Assembly: GCF_002019695.1 (NCBI RefSeq)
Contig: NZ_KV917376.1
Coordinates: 730,369 to 794,368 of the forward strand
Source: Evansella clarkii
Lineage (GTDB): Bacteria; Bacillota; Bacilli; Bacillales; Salisediminibacteriaceae
Reading direction: 5' to 3'
DNA length: 64,000 nt
Positions within the stretch are counted from its first letter, which is position 1; the number at the start of each line of letters is the position of its first letter. Below the pieces are notes generated by a model. That model was not told the DNA's origin and searched no databases. It saw only the letters and a program-made list of their open reading frames with translations. A program made the translations under genes and the position numbers. Positions 43,432 to 52,127 of the stretch are shown here, piece after piece.

Positions 43432-44550
43432 TTACTCTGGATGTTTCATCCGCAGCGGGTCGTAAGGAGATAAATCAAGCTCCACTTCCTCACCCATTGC
43501 CAGCTTTGCCGCAATCGATCCTGCATACGGCCCCATCGTCAGACCTGACGCACCGAGCCCTGTGACGATCGTAACGTTATCATACTGCGGCACTCTGCCC
43601 AAAATCGGCCTGATGTCCGATCCCAGGGGACGAAAGCCGATTCTCACTTCTTTCAATGTCGCCTCTTCAAGACCTGGTGCGACACGAATTCCTTCGTTCA
43701 GTACCTCGGCGACACCTCCCGCAGTCAGCCGGTAATCAAAGCCGCTGCCCGTTTCCCGGGTCGCACCAAGGGCTACCCGCTGATCTTCAAAGGCCACCAG
43801 ATAATGGCTACTGTCCTGAGGCAGAACAACCGGCCAGGACGATGTGTCTTCGTCCAGTGATAAATGGGCAATCTGCCCCCGTTGTGCTTCCTGGCTTACC
43901 TTCAGGCCAAGAGGTTCCAGGAGAAAATTCGTCCATGCACCCCCTGCAACGATTATTTCGTCTGCTTCAATCACTCCGTCAGAAGTTATGACTGCTGCTT
44001 TTCCATTCTCCAGCTTTTTAAATTCCACTTTCTCTTCAAGAAGCCTGCCGCCATTTTTCTGAAAAGCATTTATTAATGATTTTCCAAGCAGCCTCCCGTC
44101 AAGGCGGGCCGATCCTGATATGTATACCCCATGAAGTTCCTCACTCAATGGGGGGAAGTATTCCTGAGCGCCTGGGGCTTCCAGAAGCTTAACCTCTCCG
44201 ACTTCCGGATGCTCTCTTTTTCTCCATTCCGCCTTTTCTTTTACTTCCTTCAGCTGATTCATGTCGGTACCAACAGCCAGGGCTCCAGTATGGGCATACC
44301 CTGTTTCTGTTTCCCCGTCTTCCTTTAGTGAATCAATGAGCTCAGGATAATAGAGCGCTCCCCGGCTCGCAATCGCGAACCAGTCCGGGTCGTCCACTCT
44401 GGAAATCCACGGGCAGATAATCCCAGCTCCGGCGAGTGTCGCTTTCCCCTCAAACTCTTTATCTATCAAAAGCACGTCATCCTCTTTCTTCGATAAATAA
44501 TAGGCAGCACATGCCCCGACGATCCCTCCGCCAATAACAACGTATTTCAT
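43432..44550 (-). CDS. FAD-dependent amino-acid oxidase (DAO family)
   Basis: 372 residues. FAD-binding Rossmann motif at the N-terminus: MKYVVIGGGIVGACAAYYLS then DVLLIDKE. DAO-family segments include SGSARLDGRLLGKSLINAFQ, EIIVAGGAWTNFLLEPLGL and the C-terminal VTGLGASGLTMGPYAGSIAA. Such enzymes oxidise glycine, sarcosine or D-amino acids (for example ThiO, SoxB, DadA); the substrate is not evident. It lies 60 bp upstream of lrgA on the same strand and could share its promoter. Confidence 0.9.
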   Translation of the reverse strand: MKYVVIGGGIVGACAAYYLSKKEDDVLLIDKEFEGKATLAGAGIICPWISRVDDPDWFAIASRGALYYPELIDSLKEDGETETGYAHTGALAVGTDMNQLKEVKEKAEWRKREHPEVGEVKLLEAPGAQEYFPPLSEELHGVYISGSARLDGRLLGKSLINAFQKNGGRLLEEKVEFKKLENGKAAVITSDGVIEADEIIVAGGAWTNFLLEPLGLKVSQEAQRGQIAHLSLDEDTSSWPVVLPQDSSHYLVAFEDQRVALGATRETGSGFDYRLTAGGVAEVLNEGIRVAPGLEEATLKEVRIGFRPLGSDIRPILGRVPQYDNVTIVTGLGASGLTMGPYAGSIAAKLAMGEEVELDLSPYDPLRMKHPE

Positions 44551-44707
44551 CGAACGCCCTCCCCTTTTTCAATGTGAAACCAACCACTTAAACACTGGAT
44601 ATATATGCTAAAATTATAGCAGAGAACATAACAGGTACGCATTAGTATTGATTTGACGGTGAAGGAAATCTATTCATAGATATAAAAGAAGAAGGGGGGA
44701 GAAACCG

Positions 44708-45010
44708 ATGAAACTGCCTAAATGCTGGTCATGCAGCTATGAATTTAAATGGGCCGAAGTGTTATTTTTCTTCGACGGAAAAATCAAGTGTCCGGAATGC
44801 CGTGAAAAACAATATATAACTACACAAAGCAGGTGGAGGACGGGGGTACTCAGTTCACTAGTCATGGGGGGCCCTTTATTTCCGATAATATTTATCTTCA
44901 ATACTCCACTGAGCATTTTTCTCCCGGCGTTAGTCATTTTGTTTCTTATAAACATGGCGGTGCAGCCTGCAGTACTGGAGTTTACGGATACAAAACAGCC
45001 TGTTGTCTGA
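44708..45010 (+). CDS. CxxC_CxxC (TIGR04104-like) membrane protein
   Basis: 100 residues after AGGGGGGAGAAACCG. Paired cysteines CWSC and CPEC, 20 residues apart (CSYEFKWAEVLFFFDGKIKC), two membrane helices and the end motif EFTDTKQPVV. Paralogue of the gene at 27397, with the same length and ending. Likely a metal-binding head on a membrane anchor; role unknown. Confidence 0.8.
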   Translation: MKLPKCWSCSYEFKWAEVLFFFDGKIKCPECREKQYITTQSRWRTGVLSSLVMGGPLFPIIFIFNTPLSIFLPALVILFLINMAVQPAVLEFTDTKQPVV

Positions 45011-45050
45011 CCGGGTCGAAGCAGGAGGTCGGCCGCTCACGGTCCAGAGC

Positions 45051-45320
45051 CTAAATATATCTGCTAAAAACCGTTGCTATGATAATTACCGCCGCCCCAA
45101 AAGCTATTTTAATCATTATCGGCCCTTTCCCGGTTATTCCCGCCTTTTCCTCCAGGAAGCGCAAACAATTAATAACCAGCAGAAGCCCTATCAACGTTAA
45201 CGAGAATCCTACAGTGTCCTGATGAAATGTAGTTAAACGGAACATTACTACCGCTATTAAAACAAGACCGGCATAGCCAAGTATGATGTAAGTATAATAG
45301 CGTTTGTCAGGTTTGCTCAC
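45051..45320 (-). CDS. Small membrane protein, unknown
   Basis: 89 residues from GTG 45320 with GGAGGGGGAACG upstream. Three hydrophobic helices (YIILGYAGLVLIAVVMF, GFSLTLIGLLLVINCLRF, MIKIAFGAAVIIIATVF). It converges on the CxxC gene and diverges from the DUF4181 gene. No family recognised. Confidence 0.6.
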   Translation of the reverse strand: MSKPDKRYYTYIILGYAGLVLIAVVMFRLTTFHQDTVGFSLTLIGLLLVINCLRFLEEKAGITGKGPIMIKIAFGAAVIIIATVFSRYI

Positions 45321-45451
45321 CGTTCCCCCTCCTTTAAAATTCTCTGGCTGTGAAAAAATACAGCTGATATCTGGATATATATGTTAATATCATACCAAAG
45401 AAAGATGCTTTGCAGTGACCATATTTTCTTTGTTTTCAGGGGAGGGACAGT

Positions 45452-45817
45452 ATGCCAACACTCATAGCATTTATCATCTTTTTTGCAGTCCTTGTACTTA
45501 TTGAACATTTCTGGAGAAAACGGCTGCAGGGAGAAGAGGAAGTGAAAATCTCCGAGACTCCTGGCAGGAAAATTGATTTCTGGGGCAGAGTGATAATTTC
45601 AGTCTCAACTATTATAATGCTTATCTTTGTTTTCTCTTTGGAAGGCATCGAACCCATCAAATGGTTTTTTGCAGTTTATTTTTTACTGCTATATGGCTTT
45701 CAGGCCTTTATGGAGTGGAAATATCTCAAAGATTCAAAGGAGTACATCGCAACCTTAGCGGCTTTGGCTGTCGGCCTGATTTTTGTTTTTAATATTGAGG
45801 CCATTCTCAACTTATGA
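45452..45817 (+). CDS. DUF4181-like membrane protein
   Basis: 121 residues after GGGGAGGGACAGT. Four helices, with FWRKRLQGEEEVKISETPGR between the first two and the pattern LLLYGFQAFMEWKYLKDSKE typical of DUF4181 proteins of Bacilli. No enzymatic motif. The following pseudogene is on the same strand. Confidence 0.75.
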   Translation: MPTLIAFIIFFAVLVLIEHFWRKRLQGEEEVKISETPGRKIDFWGRVIISVSTIIMLIFVFSLEGIEPIKWFFAVYFLLLYGFQAFMEWKYLKDSKEYIATLAALAVGLIFVFNIEAILNL

Positions 45818-45844
45818 TCCAGCTGTCCCCATGAATTTTTCATG

Positions 45845-46129
45845 GAGAACGGAAACATCGACGGCAGAGGAAAAATATTAAAAATGGAACCTCCTGAACT
45901 GTTAGTCTATAACTGAAATGATATTCACCTCGGCGATGAGCTTTAACCCTCAGTCATTACTTATAAAATCGAAAAGACCGACAGTGAAAATGTGGTAAAT
46001 CTTACTGTCACTCATGAAAACATTTTAGGAAGAAATACCGAATTCTGGCCAATCGTTATTTATGATATAAAATCATACATGGAAACCGGGAAATCTATGT
46101 TTGGACAGCCAGGAAGCAGTTTTGGATAA
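45845..46129 (+). pseudogene. AHSA1/SRPBCC-domain gene remnant with two stops
   Basis: One frame of 95 codons keeps clear similarity to the C-terminal half of AHSA1-type SRPBCC proteins: GRGKILKMEPPELLVYN, then TGA where Trp is usual, DIHLGDEL, then TAA, then PSVITYKIEKTDSENVVNLT and VTHENILGRNTEFWPIVIYD before IKSYMETGKS. The N-terminal half and start codon are missing. Two in-frame stops and truncation make it a decayed gene. Known relatives are small ligand-binding proteins often paired with ArsR regulators. Confidence 0.7.
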
Positions 46130-46255
46130 AAAAATGTTTCTTCTTTACTAACGGCCTCTGTATTGAGGTACTCCTCTTAAAAAGGTGTGGAAATGGCAGT
46201 AGTATAACACTCAAAGTTGGCGAGTTTCTTTATGTGGAATATAAAGCACGAAAGT

Positions 46256-46447
46256 AAAATAAACGGATTATTTACGTTTATTTATACGTTGGAGCTCTTT
46301 CGAAGGCGATATAAGCGGAGGTTTTCCGGTTATGCAAAGAAAAAGCTCTCATTTTCAAATGTTTCGAGTCAATAGGCGGAATCTCTCCGTCTATTTTAGT
46401 GTTTTTTTATAATAGTTATGAATTAAACGGAATTTATCCGCCTATCG
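46256..46447 (-). repeat. 190-bp four-palindrome element, copy 3
   Basis: Palindromes end at 46276 (degenerate CGGATTATTTACG), 46328, 46389 and 46440: steps 52, 61, 51, identical to copy 1. It follows the AHSA1 remnant and precedes the 3' end of the DUF4177 gene. Confidence 0.75.
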
Positions 46448-46497
46448 GCTCCTTACTAATTCATACATCTTTAGTAAGAGAAAGCACCCTTTAGGTT

Positions 46498-46710
46498 TTA
46501 GAGGGGCCGTTTAAAAATAAGAAGATTTGTGGAAGTGCTGATTTCCTCCACCTGCCCATCATAATTGGCGCTGCTCCCTGTCTGAGGCACGATGTTAACA
46601 AGCTCCCAGCCTTCTTCCCCGTATTCATCGAGAAGCTCTGCTAAACTGATTTCGTCCTGCTCCTCAATGAACTCCTCCCAAATGTGTACATGATACTCCC
46701 ACTTTTTCAT
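46498..46710 (-). CDS. DUF4177 domain protein
   Basis: 70 residues after GGGAGGGATTCT. MKKWEYHVH near the start and LLDEYGEEGWELVNIVPQ in the centre are the DUF4177 hallmark, followed by a short beta strand LLIFKRPL. Small cytoplasmic proteins of this family have no known function. Complete and typical in length. Confidence 0.85.
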   Translation of the reverse strand: MKKWEYHVHIWEEFIEEQDEISLAELLDEYGEEGWELVNIVPQTGSSANYDGQVEEISTSTNLLIFKRPL

Positions 46711-46785
46711 AGAATCCCTCCCCTTGCTCTATTTATATGAATAGTGGACTGGAAATATGGTAGATTCCTTGCTCAAAAACAGAGC

Positions 46786-46822
46786 AAAGCCCCTCAATCA
46801 TCAGCTGATTCGGAGGGGCTTT
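46786..46822. terminator. Terminator overlapping EamA stop codon
   Basis: AAAGCCCCTC pairs with GAGGGGCTTT. The right arm encodes the last residues of the EamA protein (..KPLRIS) and the loop holds the stop codon. T-runs occur on both strands, better on the plus strand. Confidence 0.7.
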
Positions 46823-47754
46823 TGTTTTTTCACATTTTTATTTGGTTTCGTCTCCGATTTTTTCACCAGAGCCAGCAAAAATATCATCCCGATAATACAG
46901 GCGGTTCCGAGCCACTGGAACGAGCCGAACGGGGTCTGCAGCCAGAACACCGTTGCTAACACGGCAGACAGTGGTTCCAGGCTTCCAAGGAGGCTCGTTT
47001 CTTTCGGAAGAAGGCTTTGCAGACTTTCAATGTAAAACCAGAAGGCAATCATTGTACCGAAAACTATCACAAATATTAAATAGAAATAAGCTTCCATGTT
47101 TAATCCGGCGAGATTAAACTGCCATGGTGGATGTATGAAGCTTAACGCCGTTCCTCCAATCAGCATCGCCCAGCCTACGACAACGAGAGAGTCAAATTTC
47201 TTTAGCAGGGGAATCGCATACAACGTGTAAAACGCTAATGACACACCAGATAGAAGTCCCCAGATAATTGCCGGCGCAGGTACGGAAAGTGTGGACAGGG
47301 TGCCGTTTGTTAAAAGAAAGAAACACCCTGTTAGAGCAAGGGTAACGGTGATGATATCCCTTCCTGTTAAAATGGTCTGCCTCCGGAGCAACAAATACAG
47401 AATGATCATAGCAGGGGCAGTATACTGCAGAAGTGTTGCCACGGCAGCGTTTCCATGGTTAATCGATGCCATGTACGTGTACTGTACAGCAAGCATCCCG
47501 AGCAGGCCAAAGATAACCAGAGGCAGAGCGGTACTTCTATTTTTCCAGATACCTGTTATTTGCGTGCGGTCCTTTAAAAAATACTGAACAGCTAATAATA
47601 GGACGCCTGCTATAAGCAGGCGTGTTGTCACAAGCCAGTTAACGTTAATGGCGAAGTCCTGAAAAAGCTTCTGGGCAACTGTCCCGCCGATGCCCCAGAA
47701 GGTAGCCCCTATGATAACAAGCAGAAATCCTGTCTTCCTTGAAGGTTTGTTCAT
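46801..47754 (-). CDS. EamA/DMT-family transporter
   Basis: 317 residues with ten helices in two EamA repeats. The opening [20 protein letters not shown] and [20 protein letters not shown] in repeat 1, and [20 protein letters not shown] in repeat 2, are conserved in this family (RhaT/YdcZ/PecM-like exporters of amino acids or metabolites). The basic tail ([20 protein letters not shown]) is cytoplasmic. The substrate is unknown. Upstream lies the 21-bp array at 47854. Confidence 0.92.
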   Translation of the reverse strand: MNKPSRKTGFLLVIIGATFWGIGGTVAQKLFQDFAINVNWLVTTRLLIAGVLLLAVQYFLKDRTQITGIWKNRSTALPLVIFGLLGMLAVQYTYMASINHGNAAVATLLQYTAPAMIILYLLLRRQTILTGRDIITVTLALTGCFFLLTNGTLSTLSVPAPAIIWGLLSGVSLAFYTLYAIPLLKKFDSLVVVGWAMLIGGTALSFIHPPWQFNLAGLNMEAYFYLIFVIVFGTMIAFWFYIESLQSLLPKETSLLGSLEPLSAVLATVFWLQTPFGSFQWLGTACIIGMIFLLALVKKSETKPNKNVKKQKPLRIS

Positions 47755-47853
47755 CTCACATTCCCCATCTGTAAATAATCTTAGTTCTAATAATAACTGG
47801 AAATAAGTTATTTTAATACTCTAAATTTTTTGTTCTCAAATAAAGGATTCTGA

Positions 47854-47967
47854 TTTCGATCATCGATACTCCCTTTTCGATCATTGGGGGAATTTCGAGA
47901 ATTAGACTCCTGATTTCGAGAATGAAACCTGCTTTTTCGAGAATTAGACGCCAGTTTTCGAGAATAA
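47854..47967 (+). repeat. 21-bp phased array, keyword TTTCGAGAAT (6 units)
   Basis: TTTCGATCAT (2 units) and TTTCGAGAAT (4 units) with the C at 47857, 47878, 47896, 47917, 47938 and 47959: steps 21, 18, 21, 21, 21. Spacers are 11-12 bp and different in each unit. The array lies between the EamA start and the terminator of the SLC13 gene. Confidence 0.8.
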
Positions 47968-47997
47968 GAGCCCCCCCATAATAGAACACCCTTTTAC

Positions 47998-48035
47998 ATA
48001 AAAAATACCTGGCCAGAATATTCCTGGCCAGGTAT
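47998..48035 (-). terminator. Terminator of SLC13 gene
   Basis: ATACCTGGCCAG pairs perfectly with CTGGCCAGGTAT; on the minus strand TTTTTTATG follows. Just after the stop codon. Confidence 0.92.
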
Positions 48036-48062
48036 CTTTCTGCTGCTGTCTTAGCTTTATTT

Positions 48063-49904
48063 TTACATCGGAAAGAAAATTGGAATTCCAATCATCATCG
48101 CAATAAACAGTACAATTTGCAGCGGCAGGCCTGCACGGAAGAAATCAATGAAGCTGTACCCTCCAGCGGTCATTACGAGAGCGTTCGGCGGAGATGCAAC
48201 AGGCGTTGCAAATGCCATGCTCGCCGCGACTGCTACCGCGATAACAAACGGATACGGGCTCACGCCAACCTGCACCGCAGTGGTGATTGCAATAGGAGCA
48301 AATAAAACTGCTGTCGCCGTATTACTGATGAACTGGCTGAAAAGCATGGTGCTAATATAAAATCCAGCCATCAGCGCCAGCGGGCCGAGCGCTCCCAGAG
48401 TATCAATAAACAAATCCGACAGGAAGAGGACTCCGCCAGTCTGTTCCAGTGCCGTTGCCATTGGCAGCATCGCCCCGATCAGGATGACGCTTTCCCAGTT
48501 AATTCTTGAATAAGCGTCATTCATATTTCTCAGGCAGCCGGTGAGGACCATGGCAACAGCTGCAATTAAAACAGAAGTCACTGGAGCAAAAATCTCAAAT
48601 GTCATCAGAGTAAGCATTGCAAGCATAATGACCGCCGCAACAGGGGCTTTTCCGCTCGCTTTTGCCTGGGATGCCTGCTCGCCTGTTTTACCGACCACGA
48701 CCACATCCTGCTCTTCCTTGGCGATCTCTTCAATATCTTTCCATTGCCCATGAACGAGAAGAGCATCTCCAAATTCAATTTTTTTACCGCCCCAGTCTTC
48801 AAAGAAGTATTTTCCCCGGCGATTCATCCCAATTATATTCAGCCCGAATGTTTCCCTTAAATTGACGTCTTTGATCTGTCTGTTTAAAAATTTGGAATGG
48901 GGAGTGAAAAGAATTTCCGCCACGCCAATCCTGCGTCCCACCAGCGTTTCTTCTTCTCCTTGTTTTTCCATCAGAGCATCAGCATCTTTTGCAAACCGGT
49001 CTACGTCTTCCTTGCTTCCCGCTATAAAAATCGTGTCATCTTGTTTTATCTCAGTATCTGCTTTTGCCGATATCTGCCTTGTACGCGTACGTAAAGATTT
49101 ATCTCTGTATTTTCTGTCAATGTGAAGCGCATAAACGTTATATTTATCAGGAAGCCGAAGATCCTGAAGCTCTTCCCCAATCAGATTACTTTCAGAGCCT
49201 ATTTTCACCTGATGGAGCTTCCCGGATAATTTATAGAAGGACATAAGTTCCTCGGGACTCGCTGCCGCGCCTTCTCCTGCTCCCGCTCCTGCATTTCCTT
49301 TAACAAGATATTTTCCGAAAAACAGAAGAAACAGCACACCTACTGCAATAGTAATTATGCCAAGGGGAGTGAAGTCGAAGAACGCCAGCCTGTCATACCC
49401 GTATTCCGCCAACGTCTGGCTGGCAATCAGGTTAGGGGGTGTCCCGATCAGGGTAAGCACACCGCCAAAGCTGCTCGCAAAGGCTACAGGCATAAGAAAC
49501 TTGGAAGGGCTCAGCTTCATGCTCGCTGCCACACTCATAATTACGGGAATCAAAACGGCCACAGTTCCTGTATTACTCATAAACGCACTTAACACCGCCA
49601 CGAGAAGCATCAGCATAACGAGCAGTTTTGTTTCGCTTCCCTTCGCCCACTTAACGACCATTCTTCCTGCCATTTCAGCAAGGCCCGTTCTGAAAATGCC
49701 GGCTCCTACTACAAACAGCCCGGCAATCATGATGACAATATTATTTGAGAAACCAGCCAGTGCATCTTCCACGGTGATCAGCCCGGTTAAAACTAAAGCA
49801 AGCATAGACATCACTGCCACGAGGTCAGACCTGATTTTTCCCCAGATAAACATAATAGTAGTGATTATTAAAATGATGAAAACAAGAAACAATTCAAGAT
49901 TCAT
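48063..49904 (-). CDS. SLC13/DASS-type permease with TrkA-C domains
   Basis: 613 residues from ATG 49904 (AGGTGGG upstream); the frame extends to 49973 without membrane character. About ten to twelve helices in two halves, each with a conserved SNTATVL-like loop: AFMSNTGTVAVLIPV and FISNTATAVLFAPIAIT. Between them (residues ~185-390) are two TrkA-C regulatory domains (LPDKYNVYALHIDRKYRDKS; DVNLRETFGLNIIGMNRRGK). This is the layout of CitT/YfbS-like divalent anion:Na+ symporters, possibly for sulfate or dicarboxylates. Ligand gating through TrkA-C is family knowledge. Confidence 0.9.
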   Translation of the reverse strand: MNLELFLVFIILIITTIMFIWGKIRSDLVAVMSMLALVLTGLITVEDALAGFSNNIVIMIAGLFVVGAGIFRTGLAEMAGRMVVKWAKGSETKLLVMLMLLVAVLSAFMSNTGTVAVLIPVIMSVAASMKLSPSKFLMPVAFASSFGGVLTLIGTPPNLIASQTLAEYGYDRLAFFDFTPLGIITIAVGVLFLLFFGKYLVKGNAGAGAGEGAAASPEELMSFYKLSGKLHQVKIGSESNLIGEELQDLRLPDKYNVYALHIDRKYRDKSLRTRTRQISAKADTEIKQDDTIFIAGSKEDVDRFAKDADALMEKQGEEETLVGRRIGVAEILFTPHSKFLNRQIKDVNLRETFGLNIIGMNRRGKYFFEDWGGKKIEFGDALLVHGQWKDIEEIAKEEQDVVVVGKTGEQASQAKASGKAPVAAVIMLAMLTLMTFEIFAPVTSVLIAAVAMVLTGCLRNMNDAYSRINWESVILIGAMLPMATALEQTGGVLFLSDLFIDTLGALGPLALMAGFYISTMLFSQFISNTATAVLFAPIAITTAVQVGVSPYPFVIAVAVAASMAFATPVASPPNALVMTAGGYSFIDFFRAGLPLQIVLFIAMMIGIPIFFPM

Positions 49905-50051
49905 ATAATAAACCCACCTTTTATAAAAACAAAATCTCCAGTCTGAATTAAGTTTTTGAGTACAGGGACTCAACCATTTACTACTGTTTCCCTGTAAAGG
50001 GTTGTTTCATGCGGCACTTTACAAGCGCCGTTTTTATGTATTTAACCATTA

Positions 50052-50097
50052 AAATAAAAAAAGGGGCAGCATGGTTACCTGACGGCTATCCTGCCCT
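50052..50097 (-). terminator. Terminator of Lys-rich protein gene
   Basis: CTGCCC (50091-50096) and GGGGCAG (50063-50069) pair around a 21-nt loop; minus-strand TTTTTTTATTTT follows. Confidence 0.75.
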
Positions 50098-50107
50098 CCC
50101 ATTCTTT

Positions 50108-50434
50108 CTATTTCTTTTTACTCTTTTTGTCCTTCCTTTTCTTTTTATCTTTCTTCTTTTTGTCGCTCTTCTCCTCTTTGCTCTCATATATTTCTTCTTT
50201 TTTACCATCATCTATTTTTCCATCATTATCTTCTTCGCTTTTTATCTCAGACACAGATTCCACTCTCAAGCGGTGAATTTTCAAAAGTTTTCTCTCATTA
50301 GTTTCAATGGTCAGAAAATCTTTTGATACAGAAATAACTTTTCCGTTTACCGTTCCGCGTCGAATAAGCTTAAGTGTTACTTGCTTACCAGTAAGTAGCC
50401 GGATGTTCGGCTCCTCTGCTGCATACAGCTCCAT
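50108..50434 (-). CDS. Sm/SH3-like protein with poly-Lys tail
   Basis: 108 residues after GGGAGGAGAAA. Residues ~10-60 form a small beta barrel (LLTGKQVTLKLIRRGTVNGK then VISVSKDFLTIETNERKLLK), like DUF2642/YuzF or Lsm-type barrels. An acidic segment follows (EIKSEEDNDGKIDDGKKEEI), then a C-terminal tail with runs of lysine (DKKKKDKKKRKDKKSKKK). Coat-associated proteins in Bacillaceae often combine such barrels with charged tails. Nucleic acid or polyanion binding is possible. I do not assign a function. Confidence 0.7.
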   Translation of the reverse strand: MELYAAEEPNIRLLTGKQVTLKLIRRGTVNGKVISVSKDFLTIETNERKLLKIHRLRVESVSEIKSEEDNDGKIDDGKKEEIYESKEEKSDKKKKDKKKRKDKKSKKK

Positions 50435-50608
50435 TTTCTCCTCCCTTCTGTGCTATCATATATCGGCTCCATCACTAAAACAGCACCTATAGAGCATATA
50501 TATGCAGAATTGGGAATTCAGTCTGTAATAAACACATGTCCATATAAAAAATAGGCAGAAACACAGGAACTGGTTAATCTGGCCATTAATTGGAGTAATA
50601 TTCTCCCA

Positions 50609-50913
50609 TTGACACAAGCTTGAATTTTCTATAAATTATAAATCATCTAACTTTTCCGTAAGTCGAAAATATTCAGTACCAGTTTTCCTGAGTAGCTGAA
50701 ATATACGGCTTCTGCCCCTCCGGAAAACTGTAAAGTGTTCCAGAGACACCCTATATTCACGATTAAAAATTCGATTCAACTTCAACAGTCAGGACACTAG
50801 TGCAACTCATGAGTTAGATGGTTCACCGGAGAAAGTTATTATCCCGGTTTACATCCGTAAAACAATTCAGCAAAATTTCAGCAAACTACACAAGTAAAAT
50901 GGGGGTAATAAAA
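50609..50913 (+). promoter_or_regulatory. Promoter and long leader of APC permease
   Basis: TTGACA (50609-50614) and TATAAA (50630-50635) are 15 bp apart, sub-optimal. About 270 nt of leader follows before the TTG start. CAGTTTTCC (50680-50688) can pair with GGAAAACTG (50722-50730). I do not recognise a known riboswitch or T-box. Confidence 0.4.
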
Positions 50914-52104
50914 TTGAATGATAACCAGAAACTGTTAAAGGTACTGAATAATAAGGACGTGCTTGCGCTCGCCTTTGGAGCAATGATCGGCTGGGGCTGG
51001 GTAGTAACAGCAGGCATGTGGATTACAGGCGCTGGCTCTTTAGGCGCAGTATTAGCTTTTATAATTGGCGGAATTCTAGTATTGTTGGTTGGACTTACCT
51101 ATGCAGAACTTGCCTCTGCCCTGCCGTATGCAGGTGGAGAGCATGTATATACCTATAAAGCAATGGGCAGGCTGCCCTCGTTTATAGCTACTTGGGCTAT
51201 CACCTTTGGGTATTTTTCCGTTATTGCGTTTGAGGCTGTGGCACTGCCTACCGTATTCGAATACATAATTCCTAATTTCAGTCAGGGTCACTTATATACG
51301 ATCACCGGCTGGGATGTTACGATAACCTGGGCCGGGGCAGGTATGCTCGGTTCAATATTGATTGCATGGATTAATTATCGGGGTATAAAATTCACTTCTT
51401 TTATAACTTTTGTCTTAACTTTATTAATTTTGGTTGCAGGTATTTTACTTATTACCGGCGGATCAGTGGCCGGGAATGCTGAAAATATGCAGCCGTATTT
51501 CCAGTTCGGCCTGGCAGGGATCTTCGCAATTGTAATCATGACACCATTTATGTTTGTAGGATTTGACGTTATACCTCAGGCGGCTGAGGAAATCGACCTG
51601 CCGCAAAAGACGATCGGTAAACTCCTGATCTTTTCGGTAGTTCTTGCTGTTGTATGGTATATCGCAATTATCTTTGGGGTTTCCCGTGCTATGAATCCTG
51701 AAGCAATTAACCAGTCAGAGTTAGTTACCGCAGATGCAATGGCAGCTGCTTTCGGTGGAAGCCAGCTAATGGGCAACTTTCTCGTTCTCGCTGGAATTGG
51801 AGGTATTTTAACAAGCTGGCTTGGTTTTTATGTAGGAGGAAGCCGTGCTATATATGCACTTGCGCGAGCAGGCATGCTTCCAAAAGTGCTTGGAGAGCTT
51901 CATCCAAAGTACAAAACACCACATAAAGCAATTTTAATGATCGCTATACCATCCACTCTGGCTCCGTTACTCGGGCGTCCGGCTCTTGTCTGGTTCGTAG
52001 AGGGCGGTGGTCTCGGAATGGTTGTTGCCTGGCTGATGGTTGCCATATCTTTCATTATATTAAGAAAGAAAGCCCCGGAGATTGAACAGCACCCCGTCAA
52101 GTAG
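50914..52104 (+). pseudogene. APC-family permease, 5' part interrupted by IS
   Basis: Start TTG 50914 with GGGGGT and 7-nt spacing; the longer frame from 50818 is leader. The product has ten or more helices and the APC opening VLALAFGAMIGWGWVVTAGM, then YAELASALPYAGGEHVYTYK and PFMFVGFDVIPQAAEEIDLP. The true reading frame is cut after ..RKKAPE at 52082 by the IS; the present protein ends with a few IS-encoded residues (IEQHPVK). Joining to the fragment at 53742 restores APE|MERPFKLPGG in frame. Amino acid permease activity is probably lost or altered because the last two helices are missing. Confidence 0.85.
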
Positions 52105-52127
52105 ACAGCTGAAATAATAAAAATGTA

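Noticed and set aside
46743-46800. Plus-strand gene antisense to EamA
   Set aside because: Short frames there are shadows of the EamA gene and its terminator.
50818-50913. N-terminal extension of the APC permease
   Set aside because: The residues are basic and unlike APC N-termini; TTG 50914 has a strong site.
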